From the NCBI GenBank assembly GCA_016281125.1, contig JAEEIA010000010.1, positions 1 through 64,000 on the forward strand: a stretch of 64,000 bases of DNA. The letters run 5' to 3'. This stretch comes from Oscillospiraceae bacterium (GTDB lineage: Bacteria > Bacillota > Clostridia > Oscillospirales > Ruminococcaceae). The notes under the pieces were generated by a model that was not told the origin of the DNA, made no database searches, and saw only the letters and a program-made list of their open reading frames with translations. Of the stretch, positions 20,868 to 30,186 are shown in pieces. The stretch's first letter is position 1; the number at the start of each line of letters is the position of its first letter. Made by a program: the position numbers and the translations under genes.

Positions 20868-23423
20868 ATGGCAGATCTGCGGATTGCGCTGGCAGGAAAT
20901 CCGAACAGCGGCAAGACGACGCTGTTCAACGCGCTGACCGGCTCCAATCAGTTTGTCGGAAACTGGCCGGGCGTCACGGTGGAAAAAAAAGAGGGGAAAT
21001 TAAAGCAGCATGAGGGCGTGATCGTCACGGATCTGCCGGGCATTTATTCGCTTTCACCGTATACGCAGGAGGAGGTTGTCGCGCGGAATTACCTGATCGG
21101 GGAACGCCCGGACGCGATTCTCAATCTCGTGGACGGCACGAATCTGGAGCGCAATCTCTATCTGACCACACAGCTGATTGAAATCGGCATTCCGGTTGTC
21201 GTCGCAATCAATATGATGGACATTGTGCGGAAAAAGGGCGATGAGATCGACATTCCGAAGCTCTCCAAAGAGCTCGGCTGCCGGATCGTCGAAATCTCCG
21301 CGCTGAAAGAGGACGGCATCATGGAGGCGGCAGAGGAGGCCATCGCTGCGGCAAAGGCTGGCAAGCCGGTGCTGACGCATTCGTTCTCCGGCGCGGTCGA
21401 GCACGCGATTGCGCATATTGAGGAGGCTGCCGTTCACGATCTGCCGGAGGAACAGCAGCGCTGGTTCGCCATCAAGATTTTTGAGCGCGACGAAAAGGCC
21501 ATCAAACAGCTCGGCCTCACGGCAGAAACGCTCGCGCATATTGAAAAGGATATTCAGGCGGCTGAAAGGGAAATGGACGACGAGGCGGAGGCGATCATCA
21601 CAAATGAGCGCTATAACCGCATTGCACAGGTCATTGCATCCGCATACCGGCGGAAGAATGCGGGCAAGCCGTCTGCATCCGACCGGATTGACAGCGTTGT
21701 GACGAGCCGCTGGCTCGGGCTGCCGGTTTTTGCAGTCATCATGTTTCTTGTGTATTATGTGTCGATGGTGACGGTCGGCGCTGCCGCGACGGACTGGGCG
21801 AACAACGGCCTGTTCGGGGAGGGCTTCCACCTGTTCGGCATCGGCACAAAGGAAACGGCAGCGGCTGAGGCGGATTACGGCGATACCGACGCGATCATCC
21901 GCGGGATGCTGAAAAAAGCCGCTGCGGACGGTGCTGCGGCGGAAGCTGAACTGGATCCCAGTTCCTTTGCGTATGCAATCAGACATCTCGACAATATTGT
22001 GGTAACACAAGCTGAGGAGGCATTCGATACTGGATTTTGCAATTATACTGTATTGATGCTGAACGGCGTCGATGATCCGTATCGGGATGACAGCGAGGTA
22101 TTCACCTATGAAGTAACGGATCCGGACACGATGGCCGTATCCGAAAAGACCGCAAGCATCGCGGATTACCGGACGGCGGTCAGCAAATATGAGCAGTACG
22201 GCGGCGGAGTGAATCCCGCAGACTTCGGCAGGTGGATTCCGGGCATTCCGGTGCTGGTCGGCCGGTTGCTGGATAAGGTCAACTGTGCGGAATGGCTCCG
22301 CGGGCTGATTCTGGACGGCATTGTTTCCGGCGTCGGCTCAGTGCTCGGCTTTGTCCCGCAGATGCTGGTGCTGTTCTTTATGCTTGCATTTCTGGAGGCC
22401 TGTGGCTACATGTCGCGCATTGCGTTTGTCATGGACCGCATCTTCCGCAAATTCGGCATGTCGGGCAAATCGTTCATCCCGATTCTGGTCGGTACGGGCT
22501 GCGGCGTTCCGGGCATCATGGCCTCGCGCACGATTGAAAATGTCCGTGACCGCCGGATGACGGTCATCACAACGACGTTTATTCCCTGCGGCGCCAAGGT
22601 GCCGATGATCGCGCTGATTGCAGGCGCGGTATTCGGCGGCTCCGCATGGGTTGCGACCTCGGCGTATTTCCTCGGGCTGGCTGCGATTATCACGTCCGGC
22701 ATCATCCTGAAAAAGACGAAGCTGTTTGCAGGCGAGCCGTCACCGTTCGTCATGGAGCTGCCCGCGTATCATCTGCCGACGCTGAAAAACCTGCTCCGCT
22801 CGGTCTGGGAGCGCGGCTGGTCGTTCGTGAAAAAGGCCGGCACGATTATTCTGCTCTGCACGGTGATTCTCTGGTTCCTGTCGCACTTCGGAACCGTGAA
22901 CGGCAGCTTCGGGCTGCTGGCCAACGATCAGCTTGACCGTTCGGTTTTAGCGGGCATCGGCAAGGCGATTGCCTGGCTGTTTATCCCGCTCGGCTGGGGA
23001 AAATGGCAGGCGGCGGTCGCAACGATTACCGGCCTGATTGCCAAGGAAAACGTCGTCAGCACGCTGGGCGTGCTCTACGGCAGCGAAGGCTCTGCCTATG
23101 CGGCGCTCGGCAGCGTGTTCGGCAAGGCTGCGGCGTATTCGTTCCTTGCGTTCAATCTGCTCTGTGCGCCGTGCTTTGCGGCAATCGGGGCAATCCGGCG
23201 CGAGATGAACAGCGCAAAATGGACCTGCTTTGCCATCGGGTATCAGTGCGGGTTTGCGTATCTGGTGTCGTTTGTCTGTTATCAGCTCGGTTTGGTGCTG
23301 ATTCCGGGTGCTGAAACCAGCCCGGCCGGACTGGTGCTCTCTGCGGCGATTCTGATTGCGGCGGGGTATCTGCTGTTCCGGCGGGATCCGAATGCGGTGC
23401 AGAAAAAGGAGGCGGAGGGCTGA
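20868..23423 (+). CDS. feoB: Ferrous iron transporter B
   Basis: The 851-residue membrane GTPase imports Fe(II). The N-terminal G domain has G1 GNPNSGKTTLFN, G3 DLPGIYSLSPYT and G4 NMMD, followed by the helical regulatory domain. The membrane part contains the two FeoB gate repeats, seen as CGYMSRIAFVMDRIF, GTGCGVPGIMASRTI and FIPCGAKVPM. A segment of about 135 residues (about 319-454) between the first two membrane helices is longer than in typical FeoB and rich in Ala, Glu and Asp. ATG 20868 is chosen as the start (AAAGGA at 7 bases), because the G domain begins at once; an open frame from 20826 is leader. Its stop overlaps the start of the Cys-rich partner (TGATG). Confidence 0.95.
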   Translation: MADLRIALAGNPNSGKTTLFNALTGSNQFVGNWPGVTVEKKEGKLKQHEGVIVTDLPGIYSLSPYTQEEVVARNYLIGERPDAILNLVDGTNLERNLYLTTQLIEIGIPVVVAINMMDIVRKKGDEIDIPKLSKELGCRIVEISALKEDGIMEAAEEAIAAAKAGKPVLTHSFSGAVEHAIAHIEEAAVHDLPEEQQRWFAIKIFERDEKAIKQLGLTAETLAHIEKDIQAAEREMDDEAEAIITNERYNRIAQVIASAYRRKNAGKPSASDRIDSVVTSRWLGLPVFAVIMFLVYYVSMVTVGAAATDWANNGLFGEGFHLFGIGTKETAAAEADYGDTDAIIRGMLKKAAADGAAAEAELDPSSFAYAIRHLDNIVVTQAEEAFDTGFCNYTVLMLNGVDDPYRDDSEVFTYEVTDPDTMAVSEKTASIADYRTAVSKYEQYGGGVNPADFGRWIPGIPVLVGRLLDKVNCAEWLRGLILDGIVSGVGSVLGFVPQMLVLFFMLAFLEACGYMSRIAFVMDRIFRKFGMSGKSFIPILVGTGCGVPGIMASRTIENVRDRRMTVITTTFIPCGAKVPMIALIAGAVFGGSAWVATSAYFLGLAAIITSGIILKKTKLFAGEPSPFVMELPAYHLPTLKNLLRSVWERGWSFVKKAGTIILLCTVILWFLSHFGTVNGSFGLLANDQLDRSVLAGIGKAIAWLFIPLGWGKWQAAVATITGLIAKENVVSTLGVLYGSEGSAYAALGSVFGKAAAYSFLAFNLLCAPCFAAIGAIRREMNSAKWTCFAIGYQCGFAYLVSFVCYQLGLVLIPGAETSPAGLVLSAAILIAAGYLLFRRDPNAVQKKEAEG

Positions 23424-23605
23424 TGCTTGCATGGCTCCGTGAAAATGCCGGGACGCTTGCGGTGCTGCTGGTGCTGATTCTGATTCTGGCTGCGATTGTT
23501 GCGTATCTGATCCGGGAAAAACGCAGCGGGCGGTCATCCTGCGGAAACAACTGTGCAGGCTGTGCCATGCGCGGCAGCTGCCGCGGGGACGGAACGCATA
23601 AATAA
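23423..23605 (+). CDS. FeoB-associated Cys-rich membrane protein
   Basis: A 60-residue protein with one membrane helix (about residues 10-32) and a short cytoplasmic tail containing CGNNCAGCAMRGSC, the pattern of the FeoB-associated Cys-rich family in Firmicutes. It is translationally coupled to feoB. The Cys residues may bind Fe(II) or an Fe-S cluster and act in place of FeoC; that function is not proven for the family. Confidence 0.9.
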   Translation: MLAWLRENAGTLAVLLVLILILAAIVAYLIREKRSGRSSCGNNCAGCAMRGSCRGDGTHK

Positions 23606-23606
23606 T

Positions 23607-23835
23607 GTATCTCCGATGGATTCATAATGGGGGCGCTGCCCCCAAACCCCCGCTTAAGGGCTGCTAGCCCTTAAGAATCCCATTATGTATAGATAATAAG
23701 CCCATAATAAAAGTATCGGTCAAGCCTTTTCAAAGACTTGCGAAGTCCGTAGGCAAAGCCCCGTCGCTCACCGCAGGAAACGAAACACTCCGGCAAATCA
23801 AGGCCCCCGCAAAAGAGGACGCCCGCCGGAAGTAC
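23607..23835 (+). repeat. Dispersed hairpin-rich repeat, copy A
   Basis: Starts with GTATCTCCGATGGATTCATA, then GGGGGC-GCT-GCCCCC, then the near-palindrome CTTAAGGGCTGCTAGCCCTTA, followed by the CAAGCCTTTTCAAAGACTTG and TCGCTCACCGCAGGAAACGA segments. It shares these blocks in the same order with copies at 35531, 40675 and 41986. Confidence 0.8.
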
Positions 23836-23850
23836 ATCCCCGGCGGGCGT
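23818..23850 (-). terminator. Terminator of the pyrE operon
   Basis: ACGCCCGCCGG and CCGGCGGGCGT form a perfect 11-base stem with a 10-base loop. On the minus strand it is followed by CCTCTTTTG. Confidence 0.7.
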
Positions 23851-23878
23851 TTGATGCTCATTTGTAACGCAATCGTGA

Positions 23879-24532
23879 TTATACCCCGTACTGTTCGCGG
23901 TAAGCAAGCATCTGCGGAAGGTACTCCCTGCCGTCGATGACGCCGCTCTCAATCGCAGCAATAATATCACTGACCGTAACAATCGAGTACACGTCAATGC
24001 CGAATTCTTCCTTGACCTCCTGCACGGCGGACTTGTCGCTGTTTAAGCCCTTTTCCTGGCGGTCAACCGTGATGATCATGCCCGCGACCTCCACGTCCGC
24101 AACGGATTTCAGCTTCGGGTAGACCTCTCTGAGTGCCTTGCCCGAGGTCATGACGTCCTCAATCAGTACGACCTTCGTGCCGTCCTCCAGCTTGGAGCCG
24201 ACGATCATGCCGCCCTCGCCGTGATCCTTGACCTCCTTGCGGTCATAGGCATAGCCGACCTCCACGCCGTGCTCCTTCCAGAGCGCAATCGCCGCGGACG
24301 CCGCCAGCGGGATGCCCTTGTAGGCCGGTCCGAACAGAACGTCCGCTTTCAGGCCGTGCTCCTGCATACATGCAGCATAGTATTCGCCAAGGCGGCAGAG
24401 CTGCTTTCCGGTCTTGTAATTGCCGGTGTTGATGAAATACGGCGCCTTTCTGCCGGATTTCAGCGTGAATTCGCCGAATGTCAGCACGCCGCATTCGGTC
24501 ATGAATTTGATAAATTCCTCTTTGTAGGTCAT
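23879..24532 (-). CDS. pyrE: Orotate phosphoribosyltransferase
   Basis: The enzyme joins orotate to PRPP to give orotidine 5'-phosphate in pyrimidine synthesis. The 217-residue protein has the conserved segments FTLKSGRKAPYFINTG, DVLFGPAYKGIPLA, the catalytic flexible-loop region YAYDRKEVKDHGEGG, and the PRPP-binding motif VVLIEDVMTSGKAL. ATG 24532 is used as the start (GAAAGGATG upstream); an earlier in-frame ATG at 24541 sits directly on that site. The gene follows two membrane protein genes with a gap of only 19 bases, so it may be expressed with them as well as from its own signals. No other pyrimidine genes are in the window. Confidence 0.95.
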   Translation of the reverse strand: MTYKEEFIKFMTECGVLTFGEFTLKSGRKAPYFINTGNYKTGKQLCRLGEYYAACMQEHGLKADVLFGPAYKGIPLAASAAIALWKEHGVEVGYAYDRKEVKDHGEGGMIVGSKLEDGTKVVLIEDVMTSGKALREVYPKLKSVADVEVAGMIITVDRQEKGLNSDKSAVQEVKEEFGIDVYSIVTVSDIIAAIESGVIDGREYLPQMLAYREQYGV

Positions 24533-24551
24533 GGGGATCATCCTTTCATTC

Positions 24552-24953
24552 TTATATATAGCTGCCAGAAATGTATACATAGAATGCATACGTTTCCGCC
24601 ATCAGAAGCAGTGTCATCACCGCCGCGGAAATCAGGCGGTTCTTCTTTGTCAGTTGAAGCAGATGCGCAAGCAGCCTTCCCAGCAGAAGCGCAATGTACG
24701 CTATGATGACCATGCAGAATACCAGAAAAACAGTGCGCCATGGATTTCCGAAATAGCTTTCTGCAACAAAGCTCAAAAAGAACGCGCCGAGATAGTACCC
24801 GTAGGTCACACCGACCGTCAGCGGAAGCAGCAGAAGAAGCATCAGCCATAATCTGCCCGGCTTTGCATTCGGCATCTCTTTGCCCTTTTTGACGGCCGGA
24901 AGCGAAAGCAGTCCGGCGGCAAGCAGCGGAGAAAGCAGCATCAGAACGTCCAT
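24552..24953 (-). CDS. Small four-helix membrane protein, unknown
   Basis: The 133-residue protein has four hydrophobic segments (about 4-20, 35-62, 72-95 and 107-128) and short loops. No family was recognised. A strong ribosome binding site (AAGGAGG) stands seven bases before the ATG. It begins 12 bases after the stop of the Gly/Ser-rich zinc-ribbon membrane protein, which suggests that the two act together, and pyrE follows. Confidence 0.7.
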   Translation of the reverse strand: MDVLMLLSPLLAAGLLSLPAVKKGKEMPNAKPGRLWLMLLLLLPLTVGVTYGYYLGAFFLSFVAESYFGNPWRTVFLVFCMVIIAYIALLLGRLLAHLLQLTKKNRLISAAVMTLLLMAETYAFYVYISGSYI

Positions 24954-24965
24954 GATGACGCCTCC

Positions 24966-26102
24966 TTATTCCAGCCTCGAGCCGCAGGACGGACAGATCA
25001 ATGTCCCCGCTGGATTCTTCATGCCGCAGTTCCGGCAGAACCGCGGCTTTGCAGGCTGCGGCGTTTCCAGCGCAGCCATTTCCGTTTTCCGCTGCCCGAA
25101 CTGCTGTGCCCCGAAAGCCGATTGCATCCCGGAGGTCTGCGCCGGTGCGGATAAGGACGCGGGAATCTTCCGGTACTGATCATCTTCTTCATCGCCGAAA
25201 TTCTCCGGATCATATTCCGCATTGCGGTATTTCCACCGGTGCAGTCCCATGAAGGAGATGCCCCAGCAGACAATCACAAGCAGGATCATACCGCCGATCC
25301 AGATGCGCTCCTGCCTGATTCTCGGGTGCAGGAATTTCGGCTGTGCGCGCGCTGTCGCGGCCTCAAACGCATCCGCCATGATATCCGGGACAGGGCTGCT
25401 TTCATCGACCAGCCCGGACTGCATGGTGACATTGAACAGCTCGGTCACATACGGCGTCAGCACCGGGTCGGTATCGTCGCCCTGCATTCCTTCCCAGAAC
25501 CATTCCCATTCGCCCTCTTTGACCTTCGGCTCAGAGTACATGATCAGCCAATGCTTTTCGTCCTGAAAACGCATCAAGTACTGACTGTACGCATATTCCT
25601 CCAGCGAGGACACGCCGAACCGCTGCCATTCCTCATTATAAAGGGTGATGACCGCCGGGGTAATTTTTGTCTTTTCAGAAAAAGCCTGCATTGCATCATT
25701 CAGTCTGCTGCTGTTTTCCAGCACATTGAGCTTGTCATCAATGAGGATATTCCGGTCATATTTTTTCAGGCTTTTCAGCACAGGCCAGAACATAACGGCC
25801 AGACAGACCAGGATCAGCGGAAGCACAAACAGCCCTCGGATCGGCCGGAATTCCGCGCCCGTATTATATGTGGAATAGAAATAGCGGTCCTGCCCGCGCC
25901 AGCGATAGCGGTAACGCTTGGCACCGGCAAAATAGCCCTTGCTTAATTTCGGAGGACGGCCGTTGTAGTAGCCGTTGCCGTAATCGTCGTCGCCGAAGAA
26001 GCCTCCCCCGCCGAAGGAACTGCCGCCGCCGGAAGAGCCGCTGTGAAAGCTGCTGCCGCCGCCGCCGTGGGAACCGGAGCCTCCGCCTGATGAATGTGGC
26101 AT
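24966..26102 (-). CDS. Membrane protein with Gly/Ser-rich N-terminus and C-terminal zinc ribbon
   Basis: The 378-residue protein starts with about 40 residues made almost only of Gly, Ser, His and Phe. A basic region and the first membrane helix (about 88-110) follow. The outer part (about 120-275) resembles a TPM-like domain (DDKLNVLENSSRLNDAMQAF, then TKITPAVITLYN), and a second helix lies at about 275-295. The cytoplasmic end has a zinc ribbon, CRNCGMKNPAGTLICPSCG. TPM proteins are found in photosystem repair and as membrane-associated phosphatase-like proteins, but catalytic evidence is weak. AAAGGAGG precedes the ATG. The Gly-rich tail at the N-terminus instead of the C-terminus is unusual. 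Confidence 0.75.
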   Translation of the reverse strand: MPHSSGGGSGSHGGGGSSFHSGSSGGGSSFGGGGFFGDDDYGNGYYNGRPPKLSKGYFAGAKRYRYRWRGQDRYFYSTYNTGAEFRPIRGLFVLPLILVCLAVMFWPVLKSLKKYDRNILIDDKLNVLENSSRLNDAMQAFSEKTKITPAVITLYNEEWQRFGVSSLEEYAYSQYLMRFQDEKHWLIMYSEPKVKEGEWEWFWEGMQGDDTDPVLTPYVTELFNVTMQSGLVDESSPVPDIMADAFEAATARAQPKFLHPRIRQERIWIGGMILLVIVCWGISFMGLHRWKYRNAEYDPENFGDEEDDQYRKIPASLSAPAQTSGMQSAFGAQQFGQRKTEMAALETPQPAKPRFCRNCGMKNPAGTLICPSCGSRLE

Positions 26103-26237
26103 AATGATTCGCCTCCTTTATCGTTCTGCAAAATGTGTCAGCCTGTTTATTCCGGATATTCAGATATTCTTCATGGTCAGTTCTGCAAAATATGCAAGGA
26201 GCAGCAGCGCCGAAGCAATGATAAGGAAATCCGTATC

Positions 26238-27299
26238 TCATTCCTCCGGCAGACAGATCCGGAATGCCGTCGGGAGGGAAATCTCCGAAGCGAGCTGCTC
26301 CGGCGTCACCCAGAAAAAGCAATCCGGCATCTTCGTGACAAGCAGATGCACTGCCGTCATATGCCATTCGATATGCGTGAAAATGTGGACACAGTTCCGC
26401 TGCGAAACAATTTCCGCCGCGCCGGTGTGCCACGCTTCTGCGGCATTGAGCGCTGCCTGCGTCTCCATTTTGCCGTCCAGATGCGGCAGCTCCCAGAGCC
26501 CTGCGAGCAGGCCGGTTTTCGGGCGCTTTCTGACCGCGATGCGGTCACCGCACTGTAAAATATAAACGGTGTATTCTTCGGTTCTGCGTGTTTTTTTCTG
26601 TTTTCGCACCGGGTATTCCGCGATGCTGCCCGTGCGCCGCGCCTCACACATCGCGTGCAGCGGACAGACTTCGCAGTGCGGTGTGCCGTTCGGGACGCAG
26701 ACCGTCGCGCCCAGCTCCATCAGCGCCTGTGTCAGTGTGCCGCGCAGATGCGGAGCCGTATCTTCATACACAAGCCGCAGCCGGTCGCGGATATCCTTTC
26801 TGACGGCGGTGTCATCCGTGCAGCGGGCATCGCAGAAAAGCCGCGTATATACGCGCAGAACATTGCCGTCCACGGCAGGCTCCGGCAGATCGAAGCAGAT
26901 GGAGCCGATTGCACCGGCGGTGTAATCCCCGATGCCTGCCAGCGAGCGGATTTCCTCGTAGCTTCGCGGAAATTTGCCGTCAAACTGCTCTGTGATCTGC
27001 TGCGCCGCCTTTTGCAGATTGCGAGCTCTGCTGTAATAGCCGAGGCCCTCCCACAGCTTCATCAGCGCGTCGTGATCGCATGTGCTGAGTGCCTGAATAT
27101 CCGGCAGTGCAGCCAGAAACCGCGCATAATAAGGCTTGACCGCCTCTACTCTTGTCTGCTGGAGCATGATCTCCGAGAGCCAGACGCGGTACGGTTCGCG
27201 GTTTTGCCGCCACGGCAGATCGCGGGCGTTCTCCGCAAACCATCCGAGCAGCGGCGGTACAATACGGTTTTGTTGTTCCCTGGTATCCATTTTGTTCAT
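26238..27299 (-). CDS. mutY: A/G-specific adenine glycosylase
   Basis: MutY removes adenine paired with 8-oxoguanine and so prevents G-to-T mutations. The 353-residue protein has the helix-hairpin-helix GxGD region (LAGIGDYTAGAIGSICFD, with the catalytic Asp after it in VDGNVLRVYTRLF), the catalytic Glu in WLSEIMLQQTRVE, and the Cys-x6-Cys-x2-Cys-x5-Cys loop (CEVCPLHAMC at its end) for a [4Fe-4S] cluster. The C-terminal NUDIX-like domain that reads 8-oxoguanine covers about residues 230-350. The start may be ATG 27299 or 27290; ribosome binding is weak for both. The gene follows a hypothetical gene by seven bases and is probably co-transcribed. Confidence 0.95.
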   Translation of the reverse strand: MNKMDTREQQNRIVPPLLGWFAENARDLPWRQNREPYRVWLSEIMLQQTRVEAVKPYYARFLAALPDIQALSTCDHDALMKLWEGLGYYSRARNLQKAAQQITEQFDGKFPRSYEEIRSLAGIGDYTAGAIGSICFDLPEPAVDGNVLRVYTRLFCDARCTDDTAVRKDIRDRLRLVYEDTAPHLRGTLTQALMELGATVCVPNGTPHCEVCPLHAMCEARRTGSIAEYPVRKQKKTRRTEEYTVYILQCGDRIAVRKRPKTGLLAGLWELPHLDGKMETQAALNAAEAWHTGAAEIVSQRNCVHIFTHIEWHMTAVHLLVTKMPDCFFWVTPEQLASEISLPTAFRICLPEE

Positions 27300-27306
27300 C
27301 TTTCAA

Positions 27307-28059
27307 TCAGAACCACTGACCGGGCTTCCGGATCATATAATCCGCACCGAGTTCTGCTTTCATCTTTTCATACAGCGCGTCTGCCCGTGCGCTGAGCTTC
27401 TGTATCTGCTCCGGCGGAACGTCCGGCCGTCCGTAGGGTTTGTCCGGATTCCGGAACTGCTCATAGTCCTGATACAATGCACGGATCGCCGCCGCAGTGT
27501 CCGACGACAGCGGCAGCGCCCCCGGCATCACCCGGTATCCGAACTGTTTCTCTGCGGCACAGTTCAGGCTGAAAAAGTACCCTTTATCCGGATGAAACTG
27601 GATAATATAGAACGGTGTATGCAGCTCGCCGCGGGTGTGGCGGTATTCATCGACCGCTGTCCAGAGCAGTGCCTGCGGGCTCATGCCTTTGGATTCGGCA
27701 TATGCTTTCAGATCACGGATCGCATCCGGCGTGCTGCGCAGCTCGATCATCTCGGTTTCTGCCTCAGTTTTCGCACGCACTTCTTCCTCGATCCGGATCT
27801 CTTCGCAGACACGCAGGACATATTCCCCGAACGTGTCCTCGTCAAACCAGCCGCTTTTTTTGTCGATCTCGTAAAGCTGCTGAAAGCCGTAATGCCCGAT
27901 CAGAAAATACCAGCCGTCCGCAGTGATCCTTGCTTCATAGATCTGACAGAGATCAAAAACACTTTCCAGCGTCTTCGGATCCTTCAACTCCTCCGCGGTG
28001 TATTCCCGGTAGTTTCCGCACGGCGCACACGGATAGCAGTAGTATGCAAGCTCTTTCAT
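27307..28059 (-). CDS. Hypothetical protein (250 aa)
   Basis: I do not recognise this soluble 250-residue protein. It starts with a Cys-containing stretch (YYCYPCAPCGNY), has a central charged helix rich in Glu and Arg (about residues 80-110), and a second half with aromatic strand-like segments (GELHTPFYIIQFHPDKGYFF). No signal peptide or membrane segment is present. The ATG is three bases after the glnN stop, without a clear ribosome binding site, which suggests translational coupling to glnN. mutY follows directly. Confidence 0.7.
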   Translation of the reverse strand: MKELAYYCYPCAPCGNYREYTAEELKDPKTLESVFDLCQIYEARITADGWYFLIGHYGFQQLYEIDKKSGWFDEDTFGEYVLRVCEEIRIEEEVRAKTEAETEMIELRSTPDAIRDLKAYAESKGMSPQALLWTAVDEYRHTRGELHTPFYIIQFHPDKGYFFSLNCAAEKQFGYRVMPGALPLSSDTAAAIRALYQDYEQFRNPDKPYGRPDVPPEQIQKLSARADALYEKMKAELGADYMIRKPGQWF

Positions 28060-28062
28060 TGA

Positions 28063-30174
28063 TCAGATATTATACAGGATCTCGGAGTACGGCGGGAACG
28101 GCCACTGATCCTGCGGAATCAGCAGTTCCAGCGCATCCGCGGTTGTGCGCAGGCGCTCCATGGCCGGAACAACCAGCTTGCGGTAAGCCTTTGCCTTTTC
28201 GACTGCGGTCTGTTCTCTGCCCGCAAGCGAAATCTGCTCGCGGAGATCCTCGATGGCCTCAAACAGTCCGGCGGTCAGGTCGCTGATCTCGCAAACCAGC
28301 GCATCCTCGACGGCGGTGCTGACGTTGAGCGACGGAGAAAGCTGATTCTTCGCATTCACAGCATCGCAGAGCTGCTTTGTATAGGAAATGCAGACCGGCA
28401 TAATCTTCTTGCGCGCGATATCAAGCATGGTGCGCGCCTCGATGCAGACGATCTTGCTGTAATTGTCGAGCAGAATCTCCTTGCGGGATGTGATTTCCGC
28501 ACGGCTGAGGACGTTCATCTCCTCAAAAATGGCGACAAATTCCGGACGGTCATACTGCATCAGCGATTCGACTGTGGACGGATAGTTCGGCAGACCGCGG
28601 CGCTTGCACTCGGCAAACCATTCGTCGCCGTAGCCGTTTCCGTTGAAGATGATATCCTTGGTTTCGCGGATCGTGCGGACGAGCAGATCATGCAGCGCGG
28701 TATTGAAATCCTCCGCCTTTTCCAGCTCATCGCAGAACGCAGTGACCTCGTGCGAGAAGATTGTGTTCATCACGAAGTTAAAGCAGGAAATCGAATCCGC
28801 CGCACCGAGCATACGGAATTCAAACTTGTTTCCGGTAAAGGCCATCGGGGAGGTACGGTTGCGGTCGGTGGTATCCTTGCGGAACTGCGGAATCGCATCC
28901 ACGCCGAGGCAGAAGCGCTCCTTGCCGAAGCCCTCCAGCGGCTTGCCGGATTCAATCGCATCGAGCACGCGCTGGAGATCATCGCCGATGAACACGGAAA
29001 TGACGGTCGGCGGCGCCTCGTTGCCGCCCAGACGGCAGTCATTGCCCGCGGACGCGGAGGACAGACGCAGCAGCGGCGCGTAATCCTTGACGCCCTTCAG
29101 GAAGGCGCAGAGCACGAGCAGGAACTGCATGTTATCCTGCGGCGTATCGCCCGGATCGAGCAGATTCTGGCCGTCGTCGGTCGAAATCGACCAGTTGTTG
29201 TGCTTGCCGGAGCCGCTGATGCCCGCGAAGGGCTTTTCATGCAGCAGGCAGACAAGCCCGTGCTTCAACGCGGTTTTCTTCATCAGCTCCATGGTGAGCT
29301 GGTTGTGATCCGCCGCGATGTTGGAGCTGGTATAGACCGGGGCAAGCTCATGCTGCGCCGGAGCAACCTCGTTGTGTTCTGTTTTGGCATAGATGCCGAG
29401 CTTCCACAGCTCGACGTCCAGCTCACGCATGAAATCGGAAACACGCTGCGTCAGGTTTCCGAAGTAATGGTCATCCATTTCCTCGCCCTTGGGCGGCATG
29501 CTGCCGAACAGCGTTCTGCCGGTCAGGATCAGATCCTCGCGGGCGTCGTAGCTGGCCTTGTCGATCAGGAAGTATTCCTGCTCCGGGCCGACGTTCGTCA
29601 CAACGCGCTGCACCTTATCATTGCCGAACATGCGGAGCATCCGGACAGATGCACGGCTGACAGCCTCCATGGAGCGGAGCAGCGGCGTCTTTTTATCGAG
29701 CACTTCACCGGTATACGAAACAAAGCCGGTCGGGATACAGAGGGTACGGTCCTTGATAAAGGCATCGGAGGTCGGGTCCCATGCAGTATAGCCTCTGGCT
29801 TCAAAGGTCGCACGCAGGCCGCCGGACGGGAACGAGGAGGCATCCGATTCGCCCTTGATCAGCTCCTTGCCGGAAAAATCGAGCGTAACGCCGCCTGCAA
29901 TCGGTGTCAGAAACGCATCGTGCTTTTCTGCCGTAACGCCGGTCATCGGCTGGAACCAGTGTGTGAAATGTGTGCAGCCGTTTGCAACCGCCCATTCCTT
30001 CATTGCATTTGCAACGGAATCGGCAGCATCACGCGGGAGCGGGGTTCCCATTCTGCGCGTGGCCATGACCGCCTCAAACACCTTTTTCGGCAGGCAGCTG
30101 CGCATGACATTTTCATTGAACACGTTGCAGCCGAAATAGGTATCCGGCGAAGCGTTCTTCTCAAAGTTCTGCAT
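28063..30174 (-). CDS. glnN: Glutamine synthetase type III
   Basis: The enzyme makes glutamine from glutamate and ammonia with ATP. The length (703 residues) and motifs identify the large GSIII form: FPSGGLRATFEARGYTAWDP near the N-terminus, NVGPEQEYFLID, AKTEHNEVAPAQHELAP, SGSGKHNNWSIST and the Arg-containing SSASAGNDCRLGGNEAPP. GSIII occurs in Bacteroides, cyanobacteria and many Ruminococcaceae, where it is a main ammonia-assimilating enzyme. It has its own promoter. The ribosome binding region is odd: a strong AAAGGAGG lies 39 bases before the ATG and a stem-loop stands between them. The hypothetical gene at 27307 follows its stop by three bases. Confidence 0.96.
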   Translation of the reverse strand: MQNFEKNASPDTYFGCNVFNENVMRSCLPKKVFEAVMATRRMGTPLPRDAADSVANAMKEWAVANGCTHFTHWFQPMTGVTAEKHDAFLTPIAGGVTLDFSGKELIKGESDASSFPSGGLRATFEARGYTAWDPTSDAFIKDRTLCIPTGFVSYTGEVLDKKTPLLRSMEAVSRASVRMLRMFGNDKVQRVVTNVGPEQEYFLIDKASYDAREDLILTGRTLFGSMPPKGEEMDDHYFGNLTQRVSDFMRELDVELWKLGIYAKTEHNEVAPAQHELAPVYTSSNIAADHNQLTMELMKKTALKHGLVCLLHEKPFAGISGSGKHNNWSISTDDGQNLLDPGDTPQDNMQFLLVLCAFLKGVKDYAPLLRLSSASAGNDCRLGGNEAPPTVISVFIGDDLQRVLDAIESGKPLEGFGKERFCLGVDAIPQFRKDTTDRNRTSPMAFTGNKFEFRMLGAADSISCFNFVMNTIFSHEVTAFCDELEKAEDFNTALHDLLVRTIRETKDIIFNGNGYGDEWFAECKRRGLPNYPSTVESLMQYDRPEFVAIFEEMNVLSRAEITSRKEILLDNYSKIVCIEARTMLDIARKKIMPVCISYTKQLCDAVNAKNQLSPSLNVSTAVEDALVCEISDLTAGLFEAIEDLREQISLAGREQTAVEKAKAYRKLVVPAMERLRTTADALELLIPQDQWPFPPYSEILYNI

Positions 30175-30186
30175 AACCCTATGCGA

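Noticed and set aside
23607-23835. Terminator array only, without mobile-element meaning
   Set aside because: The block order and inverted ends are shared with distant copies, and T-runs are missing after most stems, so simple terminators do not explain it.
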